A stretch of 64,000 nt of DNA. Origin: JAGVSR01 sp963742405. Lineage in GTDB: Bacteria > Pseudomonadota > Alphaproteobacteria > Rhizobiales > Hyphomicrobiaceae. The translations under genes were made by a program, and so were the position numbers. The stretch is taken from contig CAVUMB010000005.1 in NCBI GenBank assembly GCA_963742405.1, positions 310,001-374,000 of the forward strand, read 5' to 3'. Shown one piece after another: positions 27,510 through 36,576 of this stretch (position 1 is the stretch's first letter; each line of letters begins with the position of its first letter). The notes under the pieces are model-generated. The model ran no database searches, was not told where the DNA came from, and saw only the letters and a list, made by a program, of their open reading frames with translations.

Positions 27510-28157
27510 ATGCGCGATCCTATCGCTACGCTGACCAACACCTTTTGGCCGATGGTCGTGGAGCAGACCGCGCGCGGCGAGCGCGGCTACGACCTGCCGT
27601 CGCGACTTCTCAAAGAGCGGATTATCTTTGTGACGGGCCCAGTCGAGGATCAAATGGCCTCGTCGATCTGCATGCAGCTTCTCTTCCTGGAGTTGGAGAA
27701 CCCCAAGAAGGAAATCTCGATGTACATTAATTCTCCCGGCGGCGTGGTGACCTCGGGAATGGCCATTTATGACACCATGCAATTCATCAAGCCGGCGGTC
27801 GCGACGTTGTGCATCGGTCAGGCGGCGTCCATGGGTTCACTTCTGCTCTGTGCCGGCCATAAGGACATGCGTTTCGCCCTGCCGAACGCGCGCATCATGG
27901 TTCATCAACCGTCAGGCGGGTTCTCGGGCCAGGCGTCTGATATTGAGCGGCATGCTGAAGATATCATCAAAATGAAGCGTCGCTTGAACGAAGTATACGT
28001 CAAGCACACCGGACAGCCGTATGAAAACATTGAGAAAACATTGGACCGCGACTACTTCATGACCGCGGATCAGGCCAAGGAATTCGGTATTGTGGACAAG
28101 GTTTTGAACAGCCGGGAAGAAGTCGAAGGTAAGCTCGGCGAGATCAAGCTGACTTGA
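27510..28157 (+). CDS. clpP: ATP-dependent Clp protease, proteolytic subunit
   Basis: Serine peptidase forming a 14-subunit chamber, fed by ClpX (encoded downstream) or ClpA. 215 residues. Catalytic triad visible: Ser107 in GQAASMGS, His132 in MVHQPSGG, Asp181 in LDRDYFM. Short propeptide region before YDLPSRLLKERIIF. GAGGAG lies about 8 nt before the ATG. A 433-bp gap separates it from clpX, so clpX may have its own promoter. Confidence 0.98.
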   Translation: MRDPIATLTNTFWPMVVEQTARGERGYDLPSRLLKERIIFVTGPVEDQMASSICMQLLFLELENPKKEISMYINSPGGVVTSGMAIYDTMQFIKPAVATLCIGQAASMGSLLLCAGHKDMRFALPNARIMVHQPSGGFSGQASDIERHAEDIIKMKRRLNEVYVKHTGQPYENIEKTLDRDYFMTADQAKEFGIVDKVLNSREEVEGKLGEIKLT

Positions 28158-28590
28158 TCCGGCAGGCTTGTTCACAGCAAAACTCAAGTTGCATCGGAAC
28201 GGCCGCGCCAACCACCCGTTTCTTCTTACGATACCGGCGCCTTAAGCGCGCGCGAACTTGAGCGGCTGAAGCGCCTCAAAAGAGGGCAAAATCCCGTGCC
28301 ATGGCGCCGGACGGAGGGTGGTGCGATTTGTCACCGCTTCGGACGGTAGCCTTAAGATAACCTTCAGTCTTCGGGTAAGCTGAAAACTATGTGGTAATGG
28401 GGCGGATACGCTCGGATCGACCCGCGCCCCATGTTAATCCATTCTTGATCTGGCGAGCGATAGCGTGCTGTGATTGCCCTGGAGATTCCAGGTTGGATCG
28501 GTTCGCAAACCTCGGGTTCTTAATTCTACACCGTCGGGGCGACTGTGCGCCCGCCGGTTTCAGTCCCGGCAAACGGGTGCGAGAGACGCG
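28158..28590 (+). other. 433-bp clpP-clpX intergenic region
   Basis: No ORF with a ribosome binding site is seen. It should carry the clpX promoter. CCCCATGT at 28427-28434 resembles a sigma-32 -10 element but has no matching -35. No terminator hairpin with a T tract is evident after clpP. Confidence 0.35.
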
Positions 28591-29841
28591 ATGGCTCAAG
28601 AGAAAAACACTCTCTACTGCTCCTTCTGCGGCAAGAGCCAGCACGAGGTAAGAAAGCTGATTGCCGGCCCCACCGTGTTCATCTGCGATGAATGCGTTGA
28701 GCTGTGCATGGACATCATCCGCGAGGAAAATAAGAATACTCTGGTCAAATCTCGTGACGGTGTGCCGACACCGCAGGAGATTTGCACGGTTCTCGACAGC
28801 TATGTGATCGGCCAGTTCCACGCCAAGCGCGTGTTATCGGTTGCCGTCCACAATCATTATAAGCGCTTGAGCCACGCAGCTAAAAACAACGACGTTGAAC
28901 TGGCAAAGTCGAACATCTTGCTCGTTGGCCCGACGGGCTGCGGCAAGACCCTCCTCGCCCAGACACTGGCGCGTATTCTCGACGTACCGTTCACGATGGC
29001 CGACGCCACCACGCTGACGGAAGCAGGTTATGTCGGTGAGGACGTCGAGAACATCATTCTCAAGCTGTTGCAAAACGCCGACTACAACGTCGAGCGGGCA
29101 CAGCGCGGCATTGTTTACATCGACGAAATCGACAAGATCTCGCGTAAATCCGACAATCCTTCGATCACGCGCGATGTCTCGGGCGAAGGCGTGCAGCAGG
29201 CCCTTTTGAAGATCATGGAGGGAACGGTCGCCTCGGTTCCCCCGCAGGGCGGCCGCAAACATCCTCAGCAGGAATTTCTGCAGGTCGACACCTCAAACAT
29301 TCTCTTCATCTGCGGTGGCGCGTTTGCCGGCCTTGAGAAGATCATCTCCGGTCGCGGTCGCGGCACGTCGATCGGCTTCGGTGCCAAGGTCACGGGACCT
29401 GACGAGCGCCGCACCGGCGAAGTGCTGCGTCAGGTCGAGCCTGAAGATCTGTTGAAGTTCGGACTTATTCCGGAGTTCATCGGCCGCTTGCCGGTCATTG
29501 CCACTCTCGAGGACCTCGATGAGACGGCCCTCGTACAAATTTTGACGGAGCCCAAGAATGCGCTCGTCAAGCAGTATCAGCGTCTCTTCGAAATGGAGGA
29601 CGTGAAGCTTTCGATCACCATCGAGGCTTTGAAAGCGATTTCGCGGCGCGCCATCGAGCGCAAGACGGGTGCCCGCGGGCTGCGCTCCATTATGGAAGCC
29701 ATCCTGCTCGATACCATGTTCGACCTGCCGGCCATGAAGGGCGTCGAAGAGATCGTCATCAGCCCGGAGGTCGTCGAGGGTGGTGCCCGGCCGTTGCGCA
29801 TCTACTCGGAACGGGCCGAAGAAAAAGGCACGGCGTCGTAA
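28591..29841 (+). CDS. clpX: ATP-dependent Clp protease, ATPase subunit ClpX
   Basis: AAA+ unfoldase that feeds tagged proteins to ClpP. 416 residues from ATG 28591. N-terminal zinc-binding domain with Cys10, Cys13, Cys32 and Cys35 (YCSFCGKS, FICDECVELC); Walker A GPTGCGKT; Walker B IVYIDEIDKI; pore loop GYVGED; ClpP-binding region near GFGAKV. The in-frame ATG at 28474 lies upstream and gives a non-family extension. GAGAG is upstream. Length and motifs are standard. Confidence 0.98.
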   Translation: MAQEKNTLYCSFCGKSQHEVRKLIAGPTVFICDECVELCMDIIREENKNTLVKSRDGVPTPQEICTVLDSYVIGQFHAKRVLSVAVHNHYKRLSHAAKNNDVELAKSNILLVGPTGCGKTLLAQTLARILDVPFTMADATTLTEAGYVGEDVENIILKLLQNADYNVERAQRGIVYIDEIDKISRKSDNPSITRDVSGEGVQQALLKIMEGTVASVPPQGGRKHPQQEFLQVDTSNILFICGGAFAGLEKIISGRGRGTSIGFGAKVTGPDERRTGEVLRQVEPEDLLKFGLIPEFIGRLPVIATLEDLDETALVQILTEPKNALVKQYQRLFEMEDVKLSITIEALKAISRRAIERKTGARGLRSIMEAILLDTMFDLPAMKGVEEIVISPEVVEGGARPLRIYSERAEEKGTAS

Positions 29842-30167
29842 TCAACGGGCGCGGGCTCGCGGCCGGCCGGCTGCGGGTCTCGACGCCGTCGATGTCACAG
29901 TGGTGCATAAGGGACCGGGGCGGCTGCGTCCCATCTTGATCCTGGCGCCGCGATCCCCAAATGTTCACTCCGGGCCGCGCCCGACTCGACGCTCGCGAAC
30001 TCCCTTCCGGGGGGGGGCTGAACGTCTGGCGTAGTAGCCAGTTCTGGACCGGTCGGTGGCCATCCGCCTCAATGGGGACATGCCATCGGACTACGAGGCT
30101 TCCAGAGCACCAAGCCATGTGGGGAGAATTAGCGTAAGCTGGTTCAACTCCAGTCAAAGGTAAAGCC
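29842..30167 (+). other. 326-bp clpX-lon intergenic region
   Basis: Contains the candidate heat-shock promoter at 29935-29962, then a G9 homopolymer at about 30005-30013 and a long leader of roughly 200 bp before lon. No small gene is supported. Confidence 0.4.
29935..29962 (+). promoter_or_regulatory. lon: Candidate heat-shock (sigma-32) promoter for lon
   Basis: CTTGAT (consensus CTTGAA), spacer 14 nt, CCCCAAAT (consensus CCCCATWT, one mismatch). It lies 205 bp before the lon ATG. Fits known heat-shock control of lon in proteobacteria. Confidence 0.55.
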
Positions 30168-32591
30168 ATGAGCGAAGACAAGACGGCACGCGAAAAGGCA
30201 GGCGGTAAGACGCTTTATCCGGTCCTCCCCCTGCGCGACATCGTGGTGTTTCCGTACATGATTGTGCCGCTGTTCGTTGGGCGCGAGAAATCGATCAACG
30301 CCCTCGGCGAAGTCATGAATGCCGACAAGCACATTTTGCTGGCGGCGCAGAAGAACGCCGGCGATGACGACCCCGCCACCGATGCCATTTACGAGACCGG
30401 TACGCTGGCGTCCGTGCTGCAATTGCTGAAGCTGCCCGACGGAACCGTGAAGGTTTTGGTCGAAGGCGTGGCGCGCGCCAAGATCGTTCGATACTCCGAC
30501 AACCCCGATTTCTTCGAAGCTGAAGTAGAGAAGATCCCGGAAGTTGAAGGCGCCAAGGACGAGATCGAAGCGCTGGCCCGCTCGGCCGTGTCGCAGTTCG
30601 AGAGCTATGTGAAGCTCAACAAGAAAATCTCGCCGGAAGTGCTCGGCACCGTCGCGCAGATCGAGGACTATTCCAAGCTCGCCGATACGATCGCTTCGCA
30701 TCTCGCGATCAAGATCGCCGACAAGCAAGACATCCTTGAAACGATGACGATCTCGGAGCGGCTTGAGAAGGTTTATACGCTCATGGAGAGCGAGATTTCC
30801 GTTCTCCAAGTCGAGAAGCGGATTCGTTCTCGTGTGAAGCGGCAAATGGAGAAGACGCAGCGCGAGTACTATTTGAATGAGCAGATGAAGGCCATTCAGA
30901 AAGAACTCGGCGACAACGACGAGCGCGACGATATCTCCGAGTTCGAGGAGAAAATTGAGAACACCAAACTGTCGAAGGAAGCCAAGGACAAGGCGCTAGC
31001 CGAGTTAAAGAAGCTCAAGCAAATGAGCCCGATGTCGGCCGAGGCGACGGTGGTGCGCAACTACCTCGAATGGCTGCTTTCGATCCCTTGGGGCATCAAG
31101 GGCAAGGTTAAGAAAGATCTCGACGAAGCCCAGCAGGTTCTCGACGCGGAGCATTATGGGCTCGAAAAGGTCAAGGAGCGCATCCTGGAATATCTCGCCG
31201 TCCAGGCGCGCACGAATAAGCTGAAAGGCCCCATCCTGTGCCTGGTCGGCCCGCCCGGCGTCGGCAAGACTTCGCTGGGCAAGTCGATCGCGAATGCGAC
31301 CGGCCGCGAGTTCGTGCGCATGTCGCTGGGTGGCGTGCGCGACGAAGCGGAAATCCGCGGCCATCGCCGCACCTACATCGGTTCGATGCCCGGCAAGGTC
31401 ATCCAATCGATGAAGAAGGCGAAGCGGACCAACCCGCTTTTCTTGCTCGATGAGATCGACAAGATGGGACAGGATTTCCGCGGCGATCCCGCAGCCGCCC
31501 TTCTTGAAGTTCTCGACCCTGAGCAGAACTCCTCGTTCAACGATCATTACCTCGAGGTCGACTACGACCTTTCGAGTGTGATGTTCGTGACGACGGCGAA
31601 CACGCTCAACATTCCGCCGGCTCTTCTCGACCGAATGGAAATTATCCGGCTTGCCGGGTACACCGAGGACGAGAAGGTCCAGATCGCCAAGCGTCACTTG
31701 CTCGCCGAGCAGGCCAGCGCTCATGGTTTGGAGCCGGGTGAATGGTCGGTCGACGACGCCGCGATCATGGAAGTCATTCGTCGTTACACGCGCGAAGCTG
31801 GCGTCCGCTCGCTGGAACGCGAGATGGCCAAACTCGCCCGCAAGGCTGTAAAAGAAATCCTGACGACGGACCGCAAGACGGTCCACGTCACGGCATCGAA
31901 TGTGGGCGACTATCTCGGCGTTCCCAAGCACCGCTATGGCGAAGCGGAACTGGAAGATCAGATCGGCATCGTGACCGGCCTTGCCTGGACCGAAGTCGGC
32001 GGCGAGTTGCTGACGATCGAAGGAGTCCTCATGCCCGGCAAGGGCAAGATGACGGTGACTGGCAATCTGCGTGACGTCATGAAGGAATCGATCTCGGCGG
32101 CGAATGCGTATGTTCGTTCGCGCTCCGTCGACTTCGGCATTCGTCCGTCGCTATTTGAGAAGAAGGATATCCACGTGCACGTGCCGGAAGGTGCGACGCC
32201 CAAGGATGGTCCCTCGGCGGGCGTCGCCATGGCGACCGCTATCATCTCGATCCTCACCGGTATCCCGGTTCGCAAGGACGTGGCGATGACGGGTGAGATC
32301 ACGCTGAGGGGTCGTGTGCTTCCGATCGGCGGCCTGAAAGAAAAGCTGCTGGCCGCACTGCGCGGCGGCATCAAGACGGTCTGCATCCCCGAGGAGAACG
32401 TCAAGGACTTGGCGGATATCCCCGAGGAAGTGAAAAAGAAGCTTGAGATCGTGCCCGCCTCGCGCATGGAAGACGTGCTGAAAGTTGCACTTGTGCGCCA
32501 GCCTGAAGCGATCACCTGGGACGACGTCGCGGCGGAAGCCGCGGCCGAGATTGCCGAAGCCGCAGCCAGTGCGCGGGTCACTGCCCACTGA
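30168..32591 (+). CDS. lon: ATP-dependent protease Lon
   Basis: Soluble AAA+ serine protease degrading damaged and regulatory proteins. 807 residues: N-terminal substrate domain (YPVLPLRDIVVFPYMIVPLFVGR, about 16-210), coiled-coil region, ATPase module with Walker A GPPGVGKT and Walker B FLLDEIDKM, and C-terminal peptidase with catalytic Ser in PKDGPSAGV and Lys in GLKEKLLAA. AAAGG lies 9 nt before the ATG. The C-terminal tail after the peptidase is Ala-rich. Ends at a strong intrinsic terminator. Confidence 0.98.
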   Translation: MSEDKTAREKAGGKTLYPVLPLRDIVVFPYMIVPLFVGREKSINALGEVMNADKHILLAAQKNAGDDDPATDAIYETGTLASVLQLLKLPDGTVKVLVEGVARAKIVRYSDNPDFFEAEVEKIPEVEGAKDEIEALARSAVSQFESYVKLNKKISPEVLGTVAQIEDYSKLADTIASHLAIKIADKQDILETMTISERLEKVYTLMESEISVLQVEKRIRSRVKRQMEKTQREYYLNEQMKAIQKELGDNDERDDISEFEEKIENTKLSKEAKDKALAELKKLKQMSPMSAEATVVRNYLEWLLSIPWGIKGKVKKDLDEAQQVLDAEHYGLEKVKERILEYLAVQARTNKLKGPILCLVGPPGVGKTSLGKSIANATGREFVRMSLGGVRDEAEIRGHRRTYIGSMPGKVIQSMKKAKRTNPLFLLDEIDKMGQDFRGDPAAALLEVLDPEQNSSFNDHYLEVDYDLSSVMFVTTANTLNIPPALLDRMEIIRLAGYTEDEKVQIAKRHLLAEQASAHGLEPGEWSVDDAAIMEVIRRYTREAGVRSLEREMAKLARKAVKEILTTDRKTVHVTASNVGDYLGVPKHRYGEAELEDQIGIVTGLAWTEVGGELLTIEGVLMPGKGKMTVTGNLRDVMKESISAANAYVRSRSVDFGIRPSLFEKKDIHVHVPEGATPKDGPSAGVAMATAIISILTGIPVRKDVAMTGEITLRGRVLPIGGLKEKLLAALRGGIKTVCIPEENVKDLADIPEEVKKKLEIVPASRMEDVLKVALVRQPEAITWDDVAAEAAAEIAEAAASARVTAH

Positions 32592-32631
32592 GTGCGTCAC
32601 GGTAGGACCTGTGATAAATTGCCTGATGAAG

Positions 32632-32668
32632 GACCCTGCGGCCAACCATGCCGCGGGGTCTTTCTTTT
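32632..32668 (+). terminator. Intrinsic terminator of lon
   Basis: Arms GACCCTGCGGC and GCCGCGGGGTC (one T-G wobble), 7-nt loop, followed by TTTCTTTT. Confidence 0.92.
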
Positions 32669-32884
32669 CAATGTGTTCGGCTCCGGAGTGTGCGTCCTAC
32701 CGGTTAAATTGAAGCCGTTTTGGGGCGAAAAACAGCGGTTTTTCCGCTTGACGCTCTAGCAGTTTCAGCGCTTTGTGCCTTCGCGAAATAACGCGACGTG
32801 ATGCGCTTTTCTCCGCTGACCGCGATCGCCGCATTCATGAATTCACCAAAACTTCGATCCACCAACACTTCAAGGACGTGACCC

Positions 32885-33157
32885 ATGAGCAAGAAAGATT
32901 TGATCGATACCATTTCGCGCGATTGCGAATTGACAAAGGAAAAGGCGACCGCGGTCGTCGATGCTGTCGTCGGTCACATCCGTTCGACCCTGGCGGGTGG
33001 CTCGGAAGTCCGTCTTCCCGATTTCGGTACGTTCAAGGTATCGGCGCGCAAAGAGCGTGAAGGCCGCAACCCGTCGACGGGCGCCACCATCAAGATTCCG
33101 GCTTCGAAGGTCGCAAAGTTCACGCCCGCTAAAGGCCTCAAGGACGCATTGAATTGA
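32885..33157 (+). CDS. hupB: HU-family nucleoid protein
   Basis: 90-residue histone-like DNA-bending protein. Full HU pattern: MSKKDLIDTISRDCELTKEKA, then LPDFGTFKVSARKEREGRNPSTG (DNA-binding arm with the intercalating Pro in RNP) and VAKFTPAKGLKDALN. AAGGA lies 9 nt before the ATG. Lies after lon as in many Rhizobiales and ends before an 11-bp hairpin. Confidence 0.96.
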   Translation: MSKKDLIDTISRDCELTKEKATAVVDAVVGHIRSTLAGGSEVRLPDFGTFKVSARKEREGRNPSTGATIKIPASKVAKFTPAKGLKDALN

Positions 33158-33165
33158 TCAGACGA

Positions 33166-33192
33166 CGTGCAGCCGCCATCTGCGGCTGCACG
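33166..33192 (+). terminator. Hairpin after hupB
   Basis: Perfect 11-bp stem CGTGCAGCCGC / GCGGCTGCACG with loop CATCT, 8 bp after the hupB stop and 16 bp before tRNA-Val. There is no T tract, so it may be a weak terminator or an mRNA-stabilising structure. Confidence 0.55.
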
Positions 33193-33207
33193 GTTGCTGA
33201 GACGTCC

Positions 33208-33282
<75 letters not shown>

Positions 33283-33294
33283 TCTCACTCTAAT

Positions 33295-33459
33295 TTATCC
33301 CCAAAGCGCCACGAAAAACTCCCACGCGGAGGCAGCGTCCTGTTGGGGCTCATCTTCAGACTCAACCATCTCGATCTCGACACTGGCGAGCGCGCCGTAG
33401 GGCGGGTAAACCGGTGACCGTGTGTCGCCATTCGTTCGCGCTGACCTGGAGAACCGCAT
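33295..33459 (-). CDS. Possible small acidic protein, antisense to the DUF1993 start
   Basis: A 54-codon frame from the ATG at 33459 (a slightly longer start exists at 33477) ending EFFVALWG. The C-terminal half (ASVEIEMVESEDEPQQD) is acidic and looks protein-like. It overlaps the start of the DUF1993 gene on the other strand by only 2 bp if started at 33459. No ribosome binding site is obvious. May be real or chance. Confidence 0.22.
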   Translation of the reverse strand: MRFSRSARTNGDTRSPVYPPYGALASVEIEMVESEDEPQQDAASAWEFFVALWG

Positions 33460-33964
33460 GTCCGTATCGATGTACACGATCGCCGTTCCGTCGTTTCAAA
33501 AGCACTTGCATGCGCTCGACGGAATTCTCGACAAGGCAGCCAGCTATGCGGCGGCAAAAAAGATCGCGCCGGAGACGCTGCTGTCGGCGCGGCTCTATCC
33601 CGACATGTTCAATTTCAAGCGGCAGGTCCAAGAGAGCTGCAAGTTTGCCAATCTTTCCGTGCAGCGGCTGGCTAACATCGAGGTCGCCGCAGAAGCGGAC
33701 GGCGAATTGACGTTCGAGGATTTGAAGGCTCGCATTGCGCGAACCCTGGCGCTGCTCGCCAGTGTCAAGCCCGAGCAGATGGACGGGTCCGACGAACGCC
33801 AGATCACGATCAAGGTTGGCCCGAACGAAATGAACTTTACCGGCCGCGACTATCTCCTGCATTTTGCGCTGCCGAACTTCTATTTTCACTGCGCGACCGC
33901 CTACGCGATCCTGCGCCATAACGGCCTCGAAATCGGCAAGCGCGACTTCATGCGCCGGATGTAA
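33458..33964 (+). CDS. DUF1993 family protein
   Basis: 168 residues from ATG 33458 (GGAGA 6 nt upstream). Helical protein of the DUF1993 family, seen in YTIAVPSFQKHLHALDGILDKA, ARLYPDMFNFKRQVQ and LPNFYFHCATAYAILRHNG. The fold resembles the DinB four-helix bundle, but a His triad is not evident. Function unknown. Its 3' end overlaps the convergent acyltransferase gene by 17 bp. Confidence 0.9.
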   Translation: MSVSMYTIAVPSFQKHLHALDGILDKAASYAAAKKIAPETLLSARLYPDMFNFKRQVQESCKFANLSVQRLANIEVAAEADGELTFEDLKARIARTLALLASVKPEQMDGSDERQITIKVGPNEMNFTGRDYLLHFALPNFYFHCATAYAILRHNGLEIGKRDFMRRM

Positions 33965-35027
33965 AGGCAGCAGCGGGCATAGCCGGATAAGTGCGGCGCT
34001 CGTAGCTGCCGCGCAGTTTCAGGAACGGCTGCTCGATGAAGCGGTACGAAAGCATCGCAATGCCGACGATGATCGGGAACGTGAGCGCCGCGAAAGTCAG
34101 CGCCACTGGGAAAGTCGACATATCGAACCCTGCCGCTGCGAGTTGCTTCACGATCGTCGGGTAGAACACGAAATGAAGCAGATAGATGGAATAGGAAACT
34201 TCGCCGATTTTCCCTAAGGCACGATCGGCGTAGTTTGGCAGCGAGACGTGAGAATATTCGTAGCCGACGATGACGGCTCCGAAAATGAGACCCTGCAGCG
34301 TCGGGATGATGATCCAGAGCGGCGAGTGCGCTGTGCCGGCAAAGCCGCCTGCCAAATTGAACGCATGCCACGCGGGGATAATCAACAACAGTCCGGTCAC
34401 ACACAGGGCGCCTGCACGACGTCGGACCGCCGCGAGCTTGCTGAGTTCATGCCACAGCATCCCGCCCAGGAAGAGGTCGATACAGCCGCCGATGGTCCAA
34501 TAGCTGAAGGCCTGCACGCTGCCGGTGGCTGCCCAGACCCCAAAACGCATCAGTATGGATGCCATGAACAAGGCAACGAGGGCGCCGATCCGATTGCCCC
34601 GCTGCAGCCAGAGTATGGCCGGGAAGAGGGCGTAGAAATGCAATTCCACCGCCACGGACCACGCGCCCCCGTGCCAAGCGGGAAGAAAAAATCCTTCCAG
34701 GAAGCTTTGCAGTCCCATGTCGCCTCGCAGCGCCCAATAGCTGAGCACGACGGCCAGCAGCGGCGCGAGGCGGAGCAGGCGGTTGCAATAGAACCGCGCA
34801 AGGTCGAGCCGCCGCCCGTCGACAATTTTGGCGAACAGATATCCTGACAGCGTCATGAACAGCGCGACGCCGATATGACCCTCTTCGAACAGCGAGAGCG
34901 GCGCAAAAACAGGTACCGTATCGAAGGGTACCTGCACATGCACGAAGTGCCAGCAATAGACCAGGAACGCGGCCGCGGCGCGGACGTGATCCAGTTTGCT
35001 GACATACAACCCCGTACTCGACCGCAT
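33948..35027 (-). CDS. Acyltransferase 3 family membrane protein
   Basis: 359 residues, about ten transmembrane segments. Family marks: LDHVRAAAAFLVYCWH with the catalytic-type His, GHIGVALFMTLSGYLFAKI, SVAVELHFYALFPAILW and ISYSIYLLHFVFYPTIV-like region near the end. Such proteins move acyl groups (often acetyl) onto exported sugars or glycans in the inner membrane; the substrate cannot be inferred. Alone on the minus strand; overlaps DUF1993 at the 3' ends. Confidence 0.9.
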   Translation of the reverse strand: MRSSTGLYVSKLDHVRAAAAFLVYCWHFVHVQVPFDTVPVFAPLSLFEEGHIGVALFMTLSGYLFAKIVDGRRLDLARFYCNRLLRLAPLLAVVLSYWALRGDMGLQSFLEGFFLPAWHGGAWSVAVELHFYALFPAILWLQRGNRIGALVALFMASILMRFGVWAATGSVQAFSYWTIGGCIDLFLGGMLWHELSKLAAVRRRAGALCVTGLLLIIPAWHAFNLAGGFAGTAHSPLWIIIPTLQGLIFGAVIVGYEYSHVSLPNYADRALGKIGEVSYSIYLLHFVFYPTIVKQLAAAGFDMSTFPVALTFAALTFPIIVGIAMLSYRFIEQPFLKLRGSYERRTYPAMPAAAFTSGA

Positions 35028-35231
35028 GGGCCGCCCGCCCCTCGTAACCCCGTCGTGCAGGATAACGGGTAGGCCTTAAGCGAGTGTATTCAGGAGCAGT
35101 AGCCAGCACAGTTCCGGGCCCCGAAGTCAGGCCGCAACACCATCCAGCGCGCTTGACTTCAAGGGCCCGAACTCGTAGTGAACGCCTCGTGACACGCGCG
35201 AGCCAAATTGCTGGCGCGATCGACCGGTTTT

Positions 35232-35308
35232 GCGGGAGTAGCTCAGTTGGTTAGAGCGCCGCCCTGTCACGGCGGAGGCCGCGGGTTCAAGTCCCGTCTC
35301 TCGCGCCA
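35232..35308 (+). tRNA. tRNA-Asp (anticodon GTC)
   Basis: 77 nt with encoded CCA and discriminator G, as usual for tRNA-Asp. Acceptor arms GCGGGAG and CTCTCGC (one G-T pair), anticodon stem CCGCC/GGCGG with loop CTGTCAC, T-loop GGTTCAAGTCC. A target of the Tgt/QueA queuosine pathway encoded at 12-14 kb. Confidence 0.97.
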
Positions 35309-35315
35309 TTTTTTC

Positions 35316-35500
35316 TCTCACGCTTGCTGATCCTCGCTGCGCACGGGCAAGCTCCGAGGGGCGCGGCTTGCCGCGGGCACCCTTGGCGCCTTGGCCCTTC
35401 GGGCCGGGTTGGCTTTTTCTCACGCTTGCTGATCCTCGCTGCGCTCGGGCAAGCTTCGAGGGGGCGCGGCTTGCCGCGGGCACCCTTGGCGCCTTGGCCC
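35316..35500. repeat. Direct repeat, two copies of about 82 bp, after tRNA-Asp
   Basis: Copy 1 at about 35316-35397 and copy 2 at about 35418-35500 share TCTCACGCTTGCTGATCCTC at the left and CACCCTTGGCGCCTTGGCCC at the right, with a few substitutions and one extra G in copy 2. A 20-bp spacer with TTCGGGCCGGGTTGG lies between. It begins 7 bp after the tRNA, in the 326-bp gap before nuoA. No coding potential is supported on either strand. Confidence 0.85.
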
Positions 35501-35634
35501 GGTCATACCCGCCGCCTGAGGTGCCGCGTGGGGCATATGGTGCGGTCGGGTTGCGCCCATCGATGCAGTGGGTTAACAAACGGCGGACGTGATGCGAGTG
35601 CCGCATGCGCCACGCCGCACCACAGGAGAACCCG

Positions 35635-36000
35635 GTGGATCAACTCCTCACCGACTATCTGCCGCTCGCCGTTTTCATTGGCGTCTCGCTGGCCTTCATG
35701 GGCATCCTGATGCTGGCCCCTTTCCTGGTGGCGGTGAAGAACCCCGACCCCGAAAAGGTTTCGGCCTATGAATGTGGGTTCAATGCCTTCGACGATGCGC
35801 GCATGAAGTTCGACGTGCGCTTCTACCTAGTCGCCATCCTGTTCATTATTTTCGACCTGGAAGTGGCCTTCCTGTTCCCCTGGGCGGTTGTATTCAAAGA
35901 CCTCGGCGTTTACGGCTTCTGGTCGATGATGCTGTTCCTCGGCGTGCTCACCGTCGGCTTCATTTACGAGTGGCGCAAGGGAGCGCTGGAATGGGATTGA
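35635..36000 (+). CDS. nuoA: NADH-quinone oxidoreductase subunit A
   Basis: First gene of the complex I operon (proton-pumping NADH dehydrogenase, inner membrane). 121 residues with three transmembrane helices and the conserved loop KVSAYECGFNAFDDARMKFDVRFYL. The start is GTG 35635, set by AGGAGA 7 nt upstream; the earlier ATG at 35605 has no site. nuoB starts inside the last codons (10-bp overlap), so translation is coupled. Confidence 0.97.
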   Translation: MDQLLTDYLPLAVFIGVSLAFMGILMLAPFLVAVKNPDPEKVSAYECGFNAFDDARMKFDVRFYLVAILFIIFDLEVAFLFPWAVVFKDLGVYGFWSMMLFLGVLTVGFIYEWRKGALEWD

Positions 36001-36575
36001 TCGTACCGCCCGATTATCAGGAACGGCTGGCTTACGAGACCGCCAAAGACGGCCTCGGCGGACCCGGTCTGATCAAGCCCGGCGACCCGAGCTTCACCGC
36101 CATTTCGAATGAGCTGGCCGACAAGGGCTTTCTCGTCACATCGACAGATGACCTGATCAATTGGGCCCGTACCGGCTCGCTGATGTGGATGACGTTCGGG
36201 CTCGCCTGCTGCGCGGTCGAGATGATGCAGGCCTCAATGCCGCGCTACGATCTGGAGCGCTTCGGCTTTGCCCCGCGCGCCTCGCCGCGCCAGTCGGACG
36301 TCATGATCGTCGCCGGTACGCTGACCAACAAAATGGCCCCCGCCTTGCGCAAGGTCTACGACCAGATGCCGGAGCCGCGCTACGTGATCTCAATGGGGTC
36401 ATGTGCCAATGGCGGCGGCTATTACCATTACTCCTACGCCGTCGTGCGCGGCTGCGACCGCATCGTGCCCGTTGACGTCTATGTACCAGGCTGCCCGCCG
36501 ACGGCAGAAGCTCTCGTTTACGGCGTGCTGCTTTTGCAGCGGAAGATCCGTCGGACCGGCACGATTGAGCGGTGA
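35991..36575 (+). CDS. nuoB: NADH-quinone oxidoreductase subunit B
   Basis: Carries Fe-S cluster N2, the last electron carrier before quinone. 194 residues; cluster ligands Cys73 and Cys74 (LACCAVEMM), Cys138 (GSCANGGG) and Cys168 (PGCPPT). ATG 35991 overlaps the nuoA end and AGGGAG lies upstream. Peripheral arm subunit next to NuoD. Confidence 0.98.
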   Translation: MGLIVPPDYQERLAYETAKDGLGGPGLIKPGDPSFTAISNELADKGFLVTSTDDLINWARTGSLMWMTFGLACCAVEMMQASMPRYDLERFGFAPRASPRQSDVMIVAGTLTNKMAPALRKVYDQMPEPRYVISMGSCANGGGYYHYSYAVVRGCDRIVPVDVYVPGCPPTAEALVYGVLLLQRKIRRTGTIER

Positions 36576-36576
36576 C

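Noticed and set aside
30144..31931. Long minus-strand ORFs inside lon
   Set aside because: Antisense shadows caused by high third-position GC; no ribosome binding site or recognisable domain.
35127..35606. 159-codon minus-strand ORF containing MARETGLEPAASAVTG
   Set aside because: It is antisense to tRNA-Asp and the direct repeat; this is a well-known kind of false ORF over tRNA genes.
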